Origin: an uncultured Methanomethylovorans sp.
GTDB lineage: Archaea; Halobacteriota; Methanosarcinia; Methanosarcinales; Methanosarcinaceae
Direction: 5' to 3'
Assembly: GCF_963678545.1 (NCBI RefSeq)
Contig: NZ_OY782870.1
Span: forward strand, 434,001-498,000
DNA: 64,000 nt
This document shows positions 1 to 9,648 of the stretch, piece after piece; positions within the stretch are counted from its first letter, which is position 1; each line of letters opens with the position of its first letter. The translations under genes and the position numbers were made by a program. The notes under the pieces were generated by a model that searched no databases, was not told where the DNA came from, and worked only from the letters and a program-made list of their open reading frames with translations.

Positions 1-1
1 T

Positions 2-1054
2 AAATCCACAGAACTTGAGCCACAGTTTGCCACAGCTTGGTACAATAAAGGATATGCCTTCTATAATATGGGCAGATACGAAGAAGCCATTCAAGCATTT
101 GAGAAAGCAATAGAAATTGATTCAAAAGATGCAAAAACATGGAACTACAAAGGATTGGCATATTCTGAACTTGGCAGGTACTACGAATCATTGGTAGCTT
201 TCAACAAAGCCATTGAAATTGATCCACAATATACCAAAGCATTGGATAACAAAGCTTATGTCCTAAATCAAATGGAAAGATTTGAGGAAGCTATTCAGGT
301 ATGTAACAAATCTATAAAAATTGATCCAAAAGATGTAAAAGCATGGAGCTACAAAGGACATGCCCTTAATAAAATGGGAAGGGCTGAAGAGGCATTACAA
401 GCATATAATAACGCGACGACAATTGATCCACAGGACACTGAAGCCTGGAATTACAAAGGCAACGGCCTCTATGACATGAACAAGTATGAAGAGGCAATAC
501 AAAGTTATAATAAAGCTACAGAGATAGACCCGCAGTACGCAGAAGCCTGGAAAAATAAAGCTAGAACTTACTATGCAATGACAGAATATGAAAATGCTAT
601 CAATGCATATAATAAAGCCATAGAATTAGAACCAGAAGATGCTGAGACATGGGATAGTAAGGGCACTGCGCTCCGTAGAATAGGCAAATACGATGAATCA
701 ATAGCAGCATATGATAAGGCTATAGAGATTAATTCTCAGAGTACCTCGATCCAGATGCATAAAGGTTATGCACTATACGAAATGGAAAAATATGAAGAGG
801 CAAATCAAGTATTTGAGAAGGTCATTGAGATAAATCCTCAACATTTTGATGCATGGTATAGCAAAGGGAATGCACTTAGAGAGATGGGAGAAACCAACTC
901 AGCTATACAAGCATACGACAAAGCTATTGAAATTAATCCTAATTACGCTTTAGCTTGGTATAATAAAGGAATTGCTTTTGACCAGGCTGGAGATTATACC
1001 GAAGCAGCTTCATGCTATGCTAAAGCCAAAGAATTGGGATATGAAGAAATATAA
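2..1054 (+). CDS. TPR-repeat protein, 5' end outside window
   Basis: The open frame runs in from the left edge (codon phase starts at base 2), so the ATG at 68 is probably internal and the N-terminus is missing. The visible part is almost entirely tetratricopeptide repeats of 34 residues with the pattern AWxxKGxALxxxGRYEEAIxAYxKAIEIDP, about ten copies in tandem. Such arrays form right-handed helical scaffolds that bind other proteins; the partner cannot be read from sequence. No signal peptide or catalytic domain is visible. It ends in TAA followed by a palindromic hairpin. A TPR protein is certain; any more specific role is not. Confidence 0.9.
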   Translation, partial: KSTELEPQFATAWYNKGYAFYNMGRYEEAIQAFEKAIEIDSKDAKTWNYKGLAYSELGRYYESLVAFNKAIEIDPQYTKALDNKAYVLNQMERFEEAIQVCNKSIKIDPKDVKAWSYKGHALNKMGRAEEALQAYNNATTIDPQDTEAWNYKGNGLYDMNKYEEAIQSYNKATEIDPQYAEAWKNKARTYYAMTEYENAINAYNKAIELEPEDAETWDSKGTALRRIGKYDESIAAYDKAIEINSQSTSIQMHKGYALYEMEKYEEANQVFEKVIEINPQHFDAWYSKGNALREMGETNSAIQAYDKAIEINPNYALAWYNKGIAFDQAGDYTEAASCYAKAKELGYEEI

Positions 1055-1058
1055 GACG

Positions 1059-1085
1059 CGGTCATATATGACCGTGATCTTTTTA
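1059..1085 (+). terminator. Hairpin plus T-run after the TPR gene
   Basis: A perfect 16-base palindrome (CGGTCATATATGACCG, 1059-1074) begins four bases after the TPR stop codon and is followed by a short T-run (1079-1084). It lies between convergent genes, which suits a transcription terminator. Confidence 0.5.
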
Positions 1086-1100
1086 ATAATCTAATAATCA

Positions 1101-1679
1101 TTAAACAGCATATTTCTCTGCAATCGCAAGCCAGTATCCATGCAGCTGTTTTTCAAGAGTTTTATGCTCATGGAATTTTACCTGCATCAGTTTCTTAAAT
1201 CTGGGTCCGTGATTCATTTCTATTAAATGCACCATCTCGTGGAATACAACATACTCGATCAGTCTTTCAGGCAAGTGTTTCAAATAGGTATTAAGATTGA
1301 TGTTCCCCTTTGAACTGCAACTACCCCATTTAGTGCGCATCTGCCTGAATGCCACCTTTCTGGGAAACACACCTAGTTCAGCCCCAATAGAAACTATTAA
1401 TGACTCAACATATTCTTGCAATTGTCCTTCGGTCCTTCCTGAATAAAGTTCTAACTCAGCAGTAAATAAAATCCTCTGCTTATGAGCAACAAATCTTCGG
1501 TAGATCCATATTTTGTGCTTGTTAAGCAGTTTTTCATGCTCTCTAAATCCGGCAGGCGCTATCAGTTTAAGGTTACCATGCCGATACTCCAATCTAGGAT
1601 ACTTGATCTTTCTGAATATTACCTCATAAGGTATATCTGAATCATTAATTTTAATGGAAGAGGAAATATTTGTTGCCAT
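1101..1679 (-). CDS. YgjP/DUF45-type zinc metallopeptidase
   Basis: This 192-residue protein carries the zinc-peptidase motif HEMVH at residues 147-151 with the third ligand His157 in NHGPRF, and the family-typical MRTKWGSCSSKGNINLN segment at 114-130. This is the DUF45 / YgjP-like (WLM-related) family of single-domain cytoplasmic metallopeptidases; substrates are generally unknown. No signal peptide or membrane segment is visible. It is convergent with the TPR gene and lies 42 bases after truA on the same strand, so it may be cotranscribed with it. The stop is TAA. Family assignment is firm; the physiological role is open. Confidence 0.88.
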   Translation of the reverse strand: MATNISSSIKINDSDIPYEVIFRKIKYPRLEYRHGNLKLIAPAGFREHEKLLNKHKIWIYRRFVAHKQRILFTAELELYSGRTEGQLQEYVESLIVSIGAELGVFPRKVAFRQMRTKWGSCSSKGNINLNTYLKHLPERLIEYVVFHEMVHLIEMNHGPRFKKLMQVKFHEHKTLEKQLHGYWLAIAEKYAV

Positions 1680-1721
1680 TTAATCAAGCACAGTCATGCG
1701 ATAACTCTTGGGATAAATAAC

Positions 1722-2531
1722 TCATTCTTTTGGCACAAGTTCTTGCATTACTTCAGCCATGACCCGATGTCTTACAAGATATTCCTGTACTTTTTCAGAG
1801 GCTCGGCGCAGTGAATATGCATCTTCTATCCACGGCATCTCCATGGGATATTTTACTTCCATCAAGGTGAGACCATAAGATTGAGCCGATTCCAGCCCTT
1901 CTTCGTATGATTCCGGGTCAAGCATCTGTTTAAGCCATGCCTCATCCCTTACACGACTTCCTACCATCGTAAGGGCAGTAACCATTTTGCGTATCATGTT
2001 CCAAAGAAAACTGTTTGCTTCAACATCTATCTTTGTCAGTACTCCACTAACCCTAACATCTATCCTTTTCACGTCACGAACTGTGCTTTTATCTTCATCT
2101 TTGCTGCAAAAATTAGAAAAATCATGTTCTCCAACCAAGATCTTTGAGGCAGACCTGATCATAGAGATATCATACTGCTCTCCACTCATAATATATCTGT
2201 AGACCCTGCTGCTTGCATCCCTTCTTGGATCAAAATCATCTGGAACTTCTGCATGTGCCCATACCCAAATGGAATTGGGCAATTTAGAATTTATGACCCT
2301 GGGGATAGAAAGGTTAGGCTTCTCAGTATTGAAAGCTACTACCTGTCCCCTCGCATGTACACCTGCATCGGTCCTACCAGAACTCTGGAAAGATGCCGTC
2401 TTTGGATCATCAATTATCTCCAGCTCTTTTAAGGCGTTAAAGAGCTCTCCTTCAATAGTAGCAACATCCGGCTGGATCTGGGACCCATGATAGCCTGTTC
2501 CCACATATGCGATTTTAAGTGCAACCCTCAT
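1722..2531 (-). CDS. truA: tRNA pseudouridine(38-40) synthase TruA
   Basis: It converts uridines 38-40 of the tRNA anticodon arm to pseudouridine. The 269-residue length is normal for the family. The catalytic aspartate motif SSGRTDAGVHARGQ is at about residues 51-64, with Asp55 as nucleophile; the N-terminal MRVALKIAYVGTGYHG and the later NSFLWNMIRKMV are also typical of TruA. Cytoplasmic. It is followed on the same strand by the DUF45 peptidase and preceded, 15 bases upstream, by the membrane-bound winged-helix regulator. Confident assignment. Confidence 0.95.
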   Translation of the reverse strand: MRVALKIAYVGTGYHGSQIQPDVATIEGELFNALKELEIIDDPKTASFQSSGRTDAGVHARGQVVAFNTEKPNLSIPRVINSKLPNSIWVWAHAEVPDDFDPRRDASSRVYRYIMSGEQYDISMIRSASKILVGEHDFSNFCSKDEDKSTVRDVKRIDVRVSGVLTKIDVEANSFLWNMIRKMVTALTMVGSRVRDEAWLKQMLDPESYEEGLESAQSYGLTLMEVKYPMEMPWIEDAYSLRRASEKVQEYLVRHRVMAEVMQELVPKE

Positions 2532-2546
2532 TTAATCTCACACCCC

Positions 2547-3449
2547 TCATAGAGCCTTTTTTCTATAATATATTTCCCTTATCAACATGAATATAATAAC
2601 AAACATACAACCAAAGAAGAACCAAACGCTTATATGTGCTAAGAGATCAGGTGGAATAAGACCAGGAGTGGTGCCTGTGAGAACAGTAACATCTTCAGAT
2701 GAGGGGGATTGTAGAGGTGCAATGGTTGCATTCATATCTGTAGCATTCAATCCTGCTGTAGCCACGTATGGCGTACTCAAACCTTTTGCAGGGATCGCTG
2801 AAGTTGCATTGACAATTTGGTTTGACCCCATAATAACAGTGTCTGTGGTATCATTAGACACCATGGTTGCCAGCATAGGGGATGCCTCATTTGCTGCAGT
2901 CGCCCGATCATAAACTGTGGAACCATAACCAAGGCTTTCATTTATCGACCCCCCATATTCACTGGATTTCATAGCAGCTTCTTCAAGAACTGAAGGATAA
3001 TAATTTGCAGAAGAATAAACACCCATGCGACGTGTCAGATATTCTATACCAGTTGCAGCAAAAACCGCAGAGATGAAAAGACCCAGGTATTTTTTCAGCA
3101 TTCCCATTATAGATGATCTGTCAACATTCTTTGTTCCCGGAACCACTACTATTAGTTTCTGCACGGGTTCATAAATTTTGATCTCACGGCCTTTTTGACT
3201 CCATTTGGTCTCTTTTACCTTTATAAGATCAGCCTCTATCAGGCTATCAAGGTTATATTTGATAGTAGTAAGAGGCAAACCCATTTTTTCAGATAAAGTG
3301 GTGGCAGACATGGGTTTATCTGCCAGAATCTCTAACATTTTAAGAGCTTTCTCATTTGAGAGAGCTTGTGTCACTTTTTTTGAATCCTCGTTAAGAGGTA
3401 AGACCAGCACTTTATCGGAATTATTGCTTTCATCTTCTGCATTTTGCAT
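2547..3449 (-). CDS. Membrane-anchored winged-helix transcriptional regulator
   Basis: Residues about 28-95 form an ArsR/MarR-like winged helix-turn-helix (LSEKMGLPLTTIKYNLDSLIEADLI). A hydrophobic stretch follows at about 120-138, then a Ser/Thr/Ala-rich region without clear fold, and a strong transmembrane helix at about 272-290 just before a basic C-terminal tail. Two membrane spans would leave the DNA-binding domain and tail in the cytoplasm and the 130-residue linker outside, suggesting a one-component sensor. Its targets are unknown. It ends 15 bases before truA and is divergent from purP across a 129-base gap, which could hold an autoregulatory operator. Confidence 0.75.
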   Translation of the reverse strand: MQNAEDESNNSDKVLVLPLNEDSKKVTQALSNEKALKMLEILADKPMSATTLSEKMGLPLTTIKYNLDSLIEADLIKVKETKWSQKGREIKIYEPVQKLIVVVPGTKNVDRSSIMGMLKKYLGLFISAVFAATGIEYLTRRMGVYSSANYYPSVLEEAAMKSSEYGGSINESLGYGSTVYDRATAANEASPMLATMVSNDTTDTVIMGSNQIVNATSAIPAKGLSTPYVATAGLNATDMNATIAPLQSPSSEDVTVLTGTTPGLIPPDLLAHISVWFFFGCMFVIIFMLIREIYYRKKAL

Positions 3450-3578
3450 ACTTTATTATATCCTCCGTGAACTTCATAACTTTTCCGTAAACTTCCAAAT
3501 AATTCGCAGTTATCGGAGTGAGTCCGCAAACTTAAAAAATAGATAGAACAATATAATGTAACTTTTTGGGGCACAATA

Positions 3579-4646
3579 ATGATCGAAAAAGACCAAATCA
3601 TGAAAATTGTCGAAACCTATGATCTGGATAATATTGCAATTGCAACTGTATGCTCTCACTCGAGCCTTCAGATATTTGACGGTGCAAGAAAAGAAGGTTT
3701 CAAAACAATTGGTATCTGCGTCGACAAACCTCCTAAATTCTATAATGCTTTTCCTAAAGCAAAGCCCGACGAGTTCATTGTAGTAGATAGCTACCAGGCA
3801 ATTCCAAGCATAGCGGAAGAGCTTGTTAAGAAGAATGCTATCGTTGTGCCACATGGATCTTTTGTGGAATACCTCGGTACAGAGAAATTCACCGAGTTCC
3901 CGGTTCCAACTTTTGGTAACAGGAATGTGCTTGAATGGGAATCAGACAGAAATAAGGAAAGAGAATGGCTGGAAGGTGCAAGAATCCACATGCCTAAATT
4001 AGTTAAGCCCGAAGATATAAACGGGCCTGTTATGGTAAAATACCATGGCGCTAAAGGAGGGCGTGGTTTTTTTGTTGCTAAGAATTATGAAGATTTCCTT
4101 GAAAATGTAGATAAGACTCAGAAGTACAATATTCAAGAATTCATAGTAGGTACAAGGTATTACCTTCATTTCTTCTATTCGCCCCTGAAGACGGAAGGCT
4201 ATACTTTAAGCACGGGTGTCCTGGAAATGTTAAGCATGGACAGACGGGTTGAATCGAATGCTGATGAGATATTCAGGCTGGGTTCCCCAAGAGAGCTTGA
4301 AGATGCAGGAATTCACCCTACATACGTGGTCACAGGAAATGTTCCACTTGTTGCAAGAGAATCGTTACTCCCACTCATATTCGAACTTGGAGAAAGAGTA
4401 GTGGAACAATCATTAAAACTGTTTGATGGCATGATTGGCCCCTTCTGTCTTGAAACAGTATTCACGGATAAACTTGAGATAAAGGTCTTTGAGATATCTG
4501 CTCGTATAGTTGCAGGCACAAATCTTTACCCTGCAGGGTCCCCATACTCTGATTTTATCGAACCTGGCCTTTCAACTGGAAGGCGAATAGCCCAAGAAAT
4601 TTCTCTTGCCAGGAAACTTAAACAACTAGACAAGATTTTATCTTGA
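3579..4646 (+). CDS. purP: FAICAR synthetase PurP (formate-dependent, purine synthesis)
   Basis: PurP is the archaeal ATP-grasp ligase that formylates AICAR with free formate to FAICAR, the penultimate purine step, without a folate donor. The 355-residue length fits. Diagnostic segments include SSLQIFDGARKEGF near the N-terminus, VVPHGSFVEYLG, FPVPTFGNR, the ATP-grasp stretch VMVKYHGAKGGRGFF and the metal-binding FEISARIVAGTNLYP near the end. ATG start with a short TATA-like upstream region; it is transcribed away from the winged-helix regulator gene. The next gene begins 43 bases downstream on the same strand. Confident. Confidence 0.95.
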   Translation: MIEKDQIMKIVETYDLDNIAIATVCSHSSLQIFDGARKEGFKTIGICVDKPPKFYNAFPKAKPDEFIVVDSYQAIPSIAEELVKKNAIVVPHGSFVEYLGTEKFTEFPVPTFGNRNVLEWESDRNKEREWLEGARIHMPKLVKPEDINGPVMVKYHGAKGGRGFFVAKNYEDFLENVDKTQKYNIQEFIVGTRYYLHFFYSPLKTEGYTLSTGVLEMLSMDRRVESNADEIFRLGSPRELEDAGIHPTYVVTGNVPLVARESLLPLIFELGERVVEQSLKLFDGMIGPFCLETVFTDKLEIKVFEISARIVAGTNLYPAGSPYSDFIEPGLSTGRRIAQEISLARKLKQLDKILS

Positions 4647-4689
4647 GAATACATATTGCACATTGTTCATATTTCAAAGGATGATGTGC

Positions 4690-6093
4690 ATGACCTCTTC
4701 TTTTAATAGGCCTGACTATGATGTTATCATAGTAGGGGCAGGCCCCGCAGGAATGTTTGCTGCCAGGGAACTTGCCTGTCATAAATTGAAGATATTGATA
4801 ATAGACATGGGAAGCGATGTCAATGATAGACATTGCTCCCTGGAACCAGAATTGAAGTGCACACACTGTTTGCCATGTGACATTATGTGCGGAGTGGGTG
4901 GTGCTGGTACTTACTCTGATGGTACCCTGAACCTAAGACCGGATATTGGCGGCGACCTCTCGGCATTCACGGAGGATGAAAATGAAGCATGGAACCTTGT
5001 AGAAGAGGTTGACGAGATTTTTTTGGAATATGGCGCTACAACCAAGACATCTATGCCAGATCAACAAGAAATTGAGATGTTACAGCGTAGGGCTGCATCA
5101 GTGGGTGCCAAGTTTATAGAAATACGGCAAAGGCATATAGGATCAGATGATGCAAAAGAGGTAATTTCACGATTCAAGCACGACCTTGATATCAAAGGCG
5201 TTCACTTTATGTTAAGAACAAGGGTTATCAATTTAATAATTAAAAATTGCACATGCTACGGCGTGATACTGGAAGATGGAACATATGTTACTTCAAAAAA
5301 TGTATTACTTTGTCCAGGGAGAATTGGTTGTGAATGGGTGAGCCAGCTGGTGGCTGAACATTCTATTGAGGCAGGGTTTAGCGGAGTCGATATTGGAATA
5401 AGGGTGGAAGTCCCTGCGATAATAATGGACCCAGTCACCCGCATAAACCATGACCCTAAATTTCATATCAGCACTTCTAGATATGATGATTTTGTGAGAA
5501 CTTTTTGCACCAATGAGCATGGATTTGTTGTGAAAGAAAATTATCAAGGATTTATTGCTACAAATGGACATTCCATGCATACGATGACTTCAGATAACAC
5601 AAATTTTGCTTTTCTGGTACATGTGGAGTTGACGCATCCAATGGAAAACACAATCAAGTATGCAAAGTCGGTGGCAAAACTAGCTACTACCATTGGAGGT
5701 GGAAAACCTGTACTGCAAAGAATGGGAGATCTGCGCAGGGGCCGCCGTTCCACTGAAGCCAGAATTGCAAAAAATAATGTGAGGAATACCCTAAAGGATA
5801 TAACTCCCGGGGATATTTCTATGGCACTGCCTCACAGGATAGTAATGGACATTATAGAAGGATTGGACACCCTTAATATGATCATCCCTGGAGTTAACTC
5901 CGACTCCACGCTCCTATATGCACCAGAAGTAAAACTTTATGCGATGGAAGTATCGGTGGACAAGAATATGCAAACAAGTGTAAAGGGACTTTTTGCTGCA
6001 GGAGATGGTACTGGCCTTTCCAGGGATCTGGTAAACTCTGCAGCAACGGGACTACTTGCAGCTAGAGGTATAGTTAAACTGAATTCAGCTTAA
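4690..6093 (+). CDS. FAD-dependent oxidoreductase (COG2509-like)
   Basis: The dinucleotide-binding motif VIIVGAGPAGMFAAREL lies at about residues 13-29, and the C-terminal FAD motif GLFAAGDGTGLSRDLVNSA is intact. A cysteine-rich segment (CTHCLPCDIMCGVGGAGTYS) at about residues 56-75 is typical of this uncharacterised family of predicted FAD-dependent dehydrogenases and might hold a metal or disulfide. The start chosen is ATG 4690 because AAAGGATGA sits at normal spacing before it; TTG 4663 and ATG 4681/4684 are possible longer starts. The substrate is unknown. It follows purP closely and may be cotranscribed. Confidence 0.8.
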   Translation: MTSSFNRPDYDVIIVGAGPAGMFAARELACHKLKILIIDMGSDVNDRHCSLEPELKCTHCLPCDIMCGVGGAGTYSDGTLNLRPDIGGDLSAFTEDENEAWNLVEEVDEIFLEYGATTKTSMPDQQEIEMLQRRAASVGAKFIEIRQRHIGSDDAKEVISRFKHDLDIKGVHFMLRTRVINLIIKNCTCYGVILEDGTYVTSKNVLLCPGRIGCEWVSQLVAEHSIEAGFSGVDIGIRVEVPAIIMDPVTRINHDPKFHISTSRYDDFVRTFCTNEHGFVVKENYQGFIATNGHSMHTMTSDNTNFAFLVHVELTHPMENTIKYAKSVAKLATTIGGGKPVLQRMGDLRRGRRSTEARIAKNNVRNTLKDITPGDISMALPHRIVMDIIEGLDTLNMIIPGVNSDSTLLYAPEVKLYAMEVSVDKNMQTSVKGLFAAGDGTGLSRDLVNSAATGLLAARGIVKLNSA

Positions 6094-6250
6094 ATGTACA
6101 AACTAAATGCATTGGGTATAGTGAATCAACGGAATGATCCTTGATGAAAGACAGTACAGTAAAAGGTTCCAATGTGTTAGAAGTTATGCTTTTTTGGACT
6201 TTAATTGATGATTTTGTAGTTTAAACAGAGAAAGAGCCATAATGGATAAA

Positions 6251-6266
6251 TAAATATATATATGCT
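6251..6266 (+). promoter_or_regulatory. TATA-box region of the HerA-like gene
   Basis: AAATAAATATATATATG lies about 20-30 bases before the ATG at 6284, in a 190-base AT-rich gap without coding sequence. Position and composition match an archaeal TATA box with a short leader. This is inference from sequence only. Confidence 0.4.
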
Positions 6267-6283
6267 GTCCATTTGTCACATAT

Positions 6284-7585
6284 ATGGATTCGATCTCTGA
6301 TACTTTTGGAGCAGGTGTTGCCAAAAAACGTTATGTTCTTGGCAGAAGAAATAACGAAGAACAGGGGCTTCTTAATCTTGGAAGATATCTTGCACTGGAT
6401 GGCTCAGCTGGTTCTTATGTAGGGTTGGATGCTCTTGGGCCGCATTGCATTCTTATATGTGGTAAAAGAGGATATGGGAAGTCCTATACCATGGGCACCC
6501 TGGTAGAAGAACTCTCGTTACTTCCTGAAGGCATAAAGAATAATATAGCTTCTCTTGTTGTCGACACAATGGGAATCTTCTGGACAATGAAAAAAGCTAA
6601 TAGGCCACAGGAAAGCTTACTTAAACAATGGTCCCTTGCTCCAAAAGGAGTAACTATAAAGGTATTTGTCCCTTCGGGAAGTGTAAAAAAGTACGATGAA
6701 CAGAACATCGAAATTATTCCATTTTCGATACCCATCTCTTCAATGGATGGTTATTCATGGTGCAAAATCTTCAAGATAGATGAAGTATCTCCTCTGGGAG
6801 TACTGCTTATTAGAGTAGTTGCAGAACTCAGATCAATGTACGACAGATTTTCATTTGATACTATAATGGATATGATAATGGAAGACGAAAGAGCCGACAA
6901 TTTGACAAAGAGTGCTGCTGAGAACTACATAATAACTGCATCTTCGTGGGGTATTTTTACAGAAGAAGGCGTCCACGTGAAAGACCTTGTGTGCAGAGGT
7001 TACACAACGGTGCTTGATGTCAGCACTCTAAAGGACTTAGATGTAAGAGCAGCAGTAGTTGGGCAAATAAGCAAGGAAATATACTACCAGCGCCTTGAGG
7101 CACGAAGATCAGAGGAGCGTATGTTAATGGGACAGGGACAAGATAATACGGGCATGCCCATGGTATGGATGTTCATAGATGAGGCACACCTTTTTGTACC
7201 CAACAGGAACAAGACACTTGCTTCAGATGTGCTTACCAATGAGTGGCTACGACAGGGCAGACAGCCGGGGCTTTCACTCATCCTTGCCACACAACGTCCT
7301 TCCGCCCTTGACCCCGAGGTCACTTCGCAGTCAGATGTATTGATATGTCATCGTTTGACAGCAGCTGAAGATATTAATGCTCTTGAATCTTTTCGACCAA
7401 GCTATATGAAAGAAAACATTGGTGATTCGATCCGAAAAATGGGAATGGAACAGGGAATAGCGTTTATACTTGATGACACTACAGAAGCAGCTCATGTGAT
7501 AAGGATGAGACCACGGCTTAGCTGGCACGGAGGGAATGAACCAAGTGCATTGGGGTATAGGCAAGAAAAAAAGAGTGGAACATAA
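6284..7585 (+). CDS. HerA/FtsK-like ATPase (DUF87-type)
   Basis: The Walker A motif GKRGYGKSYTMG is at residues 60-71 and Walker B MFIDEAHLFVP at about 290-300, followed by the sensor-like ATQRPSALDPEVTSQSDV. This order and the Gly-rich P-loop match the HerA-type hexameric DNA translocases and related archaeal ATP-binding proteins. The N-terminus lacks a clear HAS-barrel, so it may be a distinct subfamily rather than canonical HerA; no NurA nuclease gene is adjacent. 433 residues, cytoplasmic, TAA stop. Family of ATPase is firm; DNA translocation is inferred. Confidence 0.8.
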   Translation: MDSISDTFGAGVAKKRYVLGRRNNEEQGLLNLGRYLALDGSAGSYVGLDALGPHCILICGKRGYGKSYTMGTLVEELSLLPEGIKNNIASLVVDTMGIFWTMKKANRPQESLLKQWSLAPKGVTIKVFVPSGSVKKYDEQNIEIIPFSIPISSMDGYSWCKIFKIDEVSPLGVLLIRVVAELRSMYDRFSFDTIMDMIMEDERADNLTKSAAENYIITASSWGIFTEEGVHVKDLVCRGYTTVLDVSTLKDLDVRAAVVGQISKEIYYQRLEARRSEERMLMGQGQDNTGMPMVWMFIDEAHLFVPNRNKTLASDVLTNEWLRQGRQPGLSLILATQRPSALDPEVTSQSDVLICHRLTAAEDINALESFRPSYMKENIGDSIRKMGMEQGIAFILDDTTEAAHVIRMRPRLSWHGGNEPSALGYRQEKKSGT

Positions 7586-7726
7586 TATACTAACAGGATA
7601 TATGCACACTATTATCCACTTACATTAGTATTATTTAGGATTATTGTATTTAGATACTTGGCGTCAGTTCGAAATCTGGCAAGATTACTGTCATAAGTAA
7701 GAGTATTATATTTGGCTGTGATAAAT

Positions 7727-8209
7727 ATGAAAGGAAAAGTTTGGAAATTTGGTGATGATATTGATACCGATGCTGTGATCCCGGGCCGGTACCTCATAAT
7801 GAACACACCCAAAGAACTTGCAGCACATGCTTTCGAGGGAGTACGACCAGAATTCCCCAAAAAAGTGCAAGAGAATGATATAATCGTTGCAGGTAATAAT
7901 TTTGGCTGTGGGTCTTCGAGAGAACATGCCCCTCTGGCCCTGAAGGGAACAAAGATAGGTTGCGTAATAGCAAAATCGTTTGCACGTATATTTTTCAGGA
8001 ATGCTATCAACATAGGAGTTCCACTCTTGGAATGTCCGGACACTGACAGTATAGACGATGGTGATATCCTAGAGATAGACTTTGCTACAGGAATCATCGA
8101 AAATATTACAAAGAGTGAGGAATATCAAGCCACACCATTGCCAGATTTTGTAAGGGGAATCGTAAATTCTGGCGGTCTTATAGATTATGCCAAGAAGATG
8201 GTCAAGTAA
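7727..8209 (+). CDS. leuD: 3-isopropylmalate dehydratase small subunit LeuD
   Basis: Small (swivelling) subunit of an aconitase-family hydro-lyase. It has the N-terminal KVWKFGDDIDTDAVIPGRYL and the conserved GNNFGCGSSREHAP (about residues 56-69). The specificity loop reads YLIM at residues 22-25; in methanogens YLVM-type loops mark isopropylmalate isomerase and YLRT marks homoaconitase, so this is the leucine-pathway type. ATG 7727 is chosen because homologues start MKGKVWKFG; TTG 7712 is an alternative. The large subunit is not in the window. leuB follows after 37 bases, forming an operon. Confidence 0.92.
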   Translation: MKGKVWKFGDDIDTDAVIPGRYLIMNTPKELAAHAFEGVRPEFPKKVQENDIIVAGNNFGCGSSREHAPLALKGTKIGCVIAKSFARIFFRNAINIGVPLLECPDTDSIDDGDILEIDFATGIIENITKSEEYQATPLPDFVRGIVNSGGLIDYAKKMVK

Positions 8210-8246
8210 AAAATAAAAACAAATATCGAGTTCATAAGGAATAAAC

Positions 8247-9374
8247 ATGACACAGTACAAGATTCCAGTTATCCCTGGTGATGGCATTGGACCAGAAATC
8301 ATTGCTGAAGGAAGAAAAGTAATAGAAGCTGCAGGTGAGAAATTCGGATTTGACGTTGAGTGGACAGAATACCCTATGGGTGCTGATCACTACTTACAAA
8401 CAGGAGAACTAATTTCCCTCGATACGCTTAAAGAACTATCCAATTATCCCGTGATATACCTTGGTTCTATAGGAGACCCTAGAGTAGCCCCAGGTGTTCT
8501 GGAAAAAGGAGTTCTTCTGGCTGCAAGGTTCTATTTCGACCAGTACGTAAACCTTAGGCCAATTAAATTGCTGGAAGGGGTGTGGACACCTATAAAGGAA
8601 AAGACCCCACGGGACATAGATTTCACCGTGGTGAGAGAAAACACGGAAGATTTCTACATAGGTATCGGCGGAAAAGCCCAAAAGGGTGTTAGTAAGAACT
8701 TGCTGGAGGTTAAGAGAAAACTTTATTCAGCCAAGTTCGGCCTAGATATTGAGACAGATAGCGATGAAATTGCTTACCAGATAGGAATGATTTCAAAGGA
8801 AGGTACTCAAAGAGTGATCAAATACGCTTTTGACCTTGCTATGAAGAAAAAGAAACATGTATCTTCAGTGGACAAAGCAAATGTACTTTCAGATATATAT
8901 GGATTTTGGAGAAGCGAATTCCAAGATATAGCTTCAAGTTATCCAGAAGTTACAACTGATTTTAACTATGTAGATGCTATAACTATGTGGTTTGTTAAAA
9001 ATCCAGAGTGGTTCGATGTAGTTGTTACCCCCAACATGTTTGGAGATATAATTACAGACCTTGGTGCAATGATACAAGGTGGTCTTGGACTCGCCCCTGG
9101 AGGAAATATCAATCCTGAAGGTACGAGTATGTTTGAACCCATACATGGTTCTGCACCCAAGTACAAGGGGCAAAATAAGGTAAATCCCATAGCTACTATT
9201 TGGGCAGGTTCCCTTATGCTGGAGCAGCTTGGAGAAAGGGAGGCTGCAGATACAATAGTTGCTGCTATTGAAAAGAACATCCTTGACAATAAGGTGAAGA
9301 CTTATGACATGGGTGGCACGTCAACTACATCTGATGTGGGCGATGATATTGCAAGAATAGTATCTTCGATATAA
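8247..9374 (+). CDS. leuB: 3-isopropylmalate dehydrogenase LeuB
   Basis: NAD-dependent beta-decarboxylating dehydrogenase of leucine synthesis. The 375-residue protein starts with [13 protein letters not shown], has the substrate-binding [12 protein letters not shown], the metal/NAD segment [17 protein letters not shown] and the cofactor loop [18 protein letters not shown]. Paralogues in methanogens (AksF, isocitrate dehydrogenase) are similar, but the position directly behind an isopropylmalate-type leuD favours LeuB. A hairpin-like repeat (AATGC...GCATT, 9380-9402) follows the TAA. Confidence 0.88.
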   Translation: MTQYKIPVIPGDGIGPEIIAEGRKVIEAAGEKFGFDVEWTEYPMGADHYLQTGELISLDTLKELSNYPVIYLGSIGDPRVAPGVLEKGVLLAARFYFDQYVNLRPIKLLEGVWTPIKEKTPRDIDFTVVRENTEDFYIGIGGKAQKGVSKNLLEVKRKLYSAKFGLDIETDSDEIAYQIGMISKEGTQRVIKYAFDLAMKKKKHVSSVDKANVLSDIYGFWRSEFQDIASSYPEVTTDFNYVDAITMWFVKNPEWFDVVVTPNMFGDIITDLGAMIQGGLGLAPGGNINPEGTSMFEPIHGSAPKYKGQNKVNPIATIWAGSLMLEQLGEREAADTIVAAIEKNILDNKVKTYDMGGTSTTSDVGDDIARIVSSI

Positions 9375-9648
9375 AATGTAATGCTTGCAGCTGCAGGCAT
9401 TAACATTTATTTCCCTTTATTGAACAATTTATTCTATAATATCAGCTGGGAAGAGTAGTTTTTTATGAGTATGGTTATTTTATTCGACGAAGAGAGATAA
9501 TTGAATATTATTGCTCTTCTTTTATTAATTACTGTATATTAATAGTGAGATAGCAGTTCTCCCTCGCTAGATTTAAATACATCTTAGTTTTTGTCGAATA
9601 TATTACAATGTTCCTGTTTCATCATTGAGGGAGGCAGGAGGTAGTATT

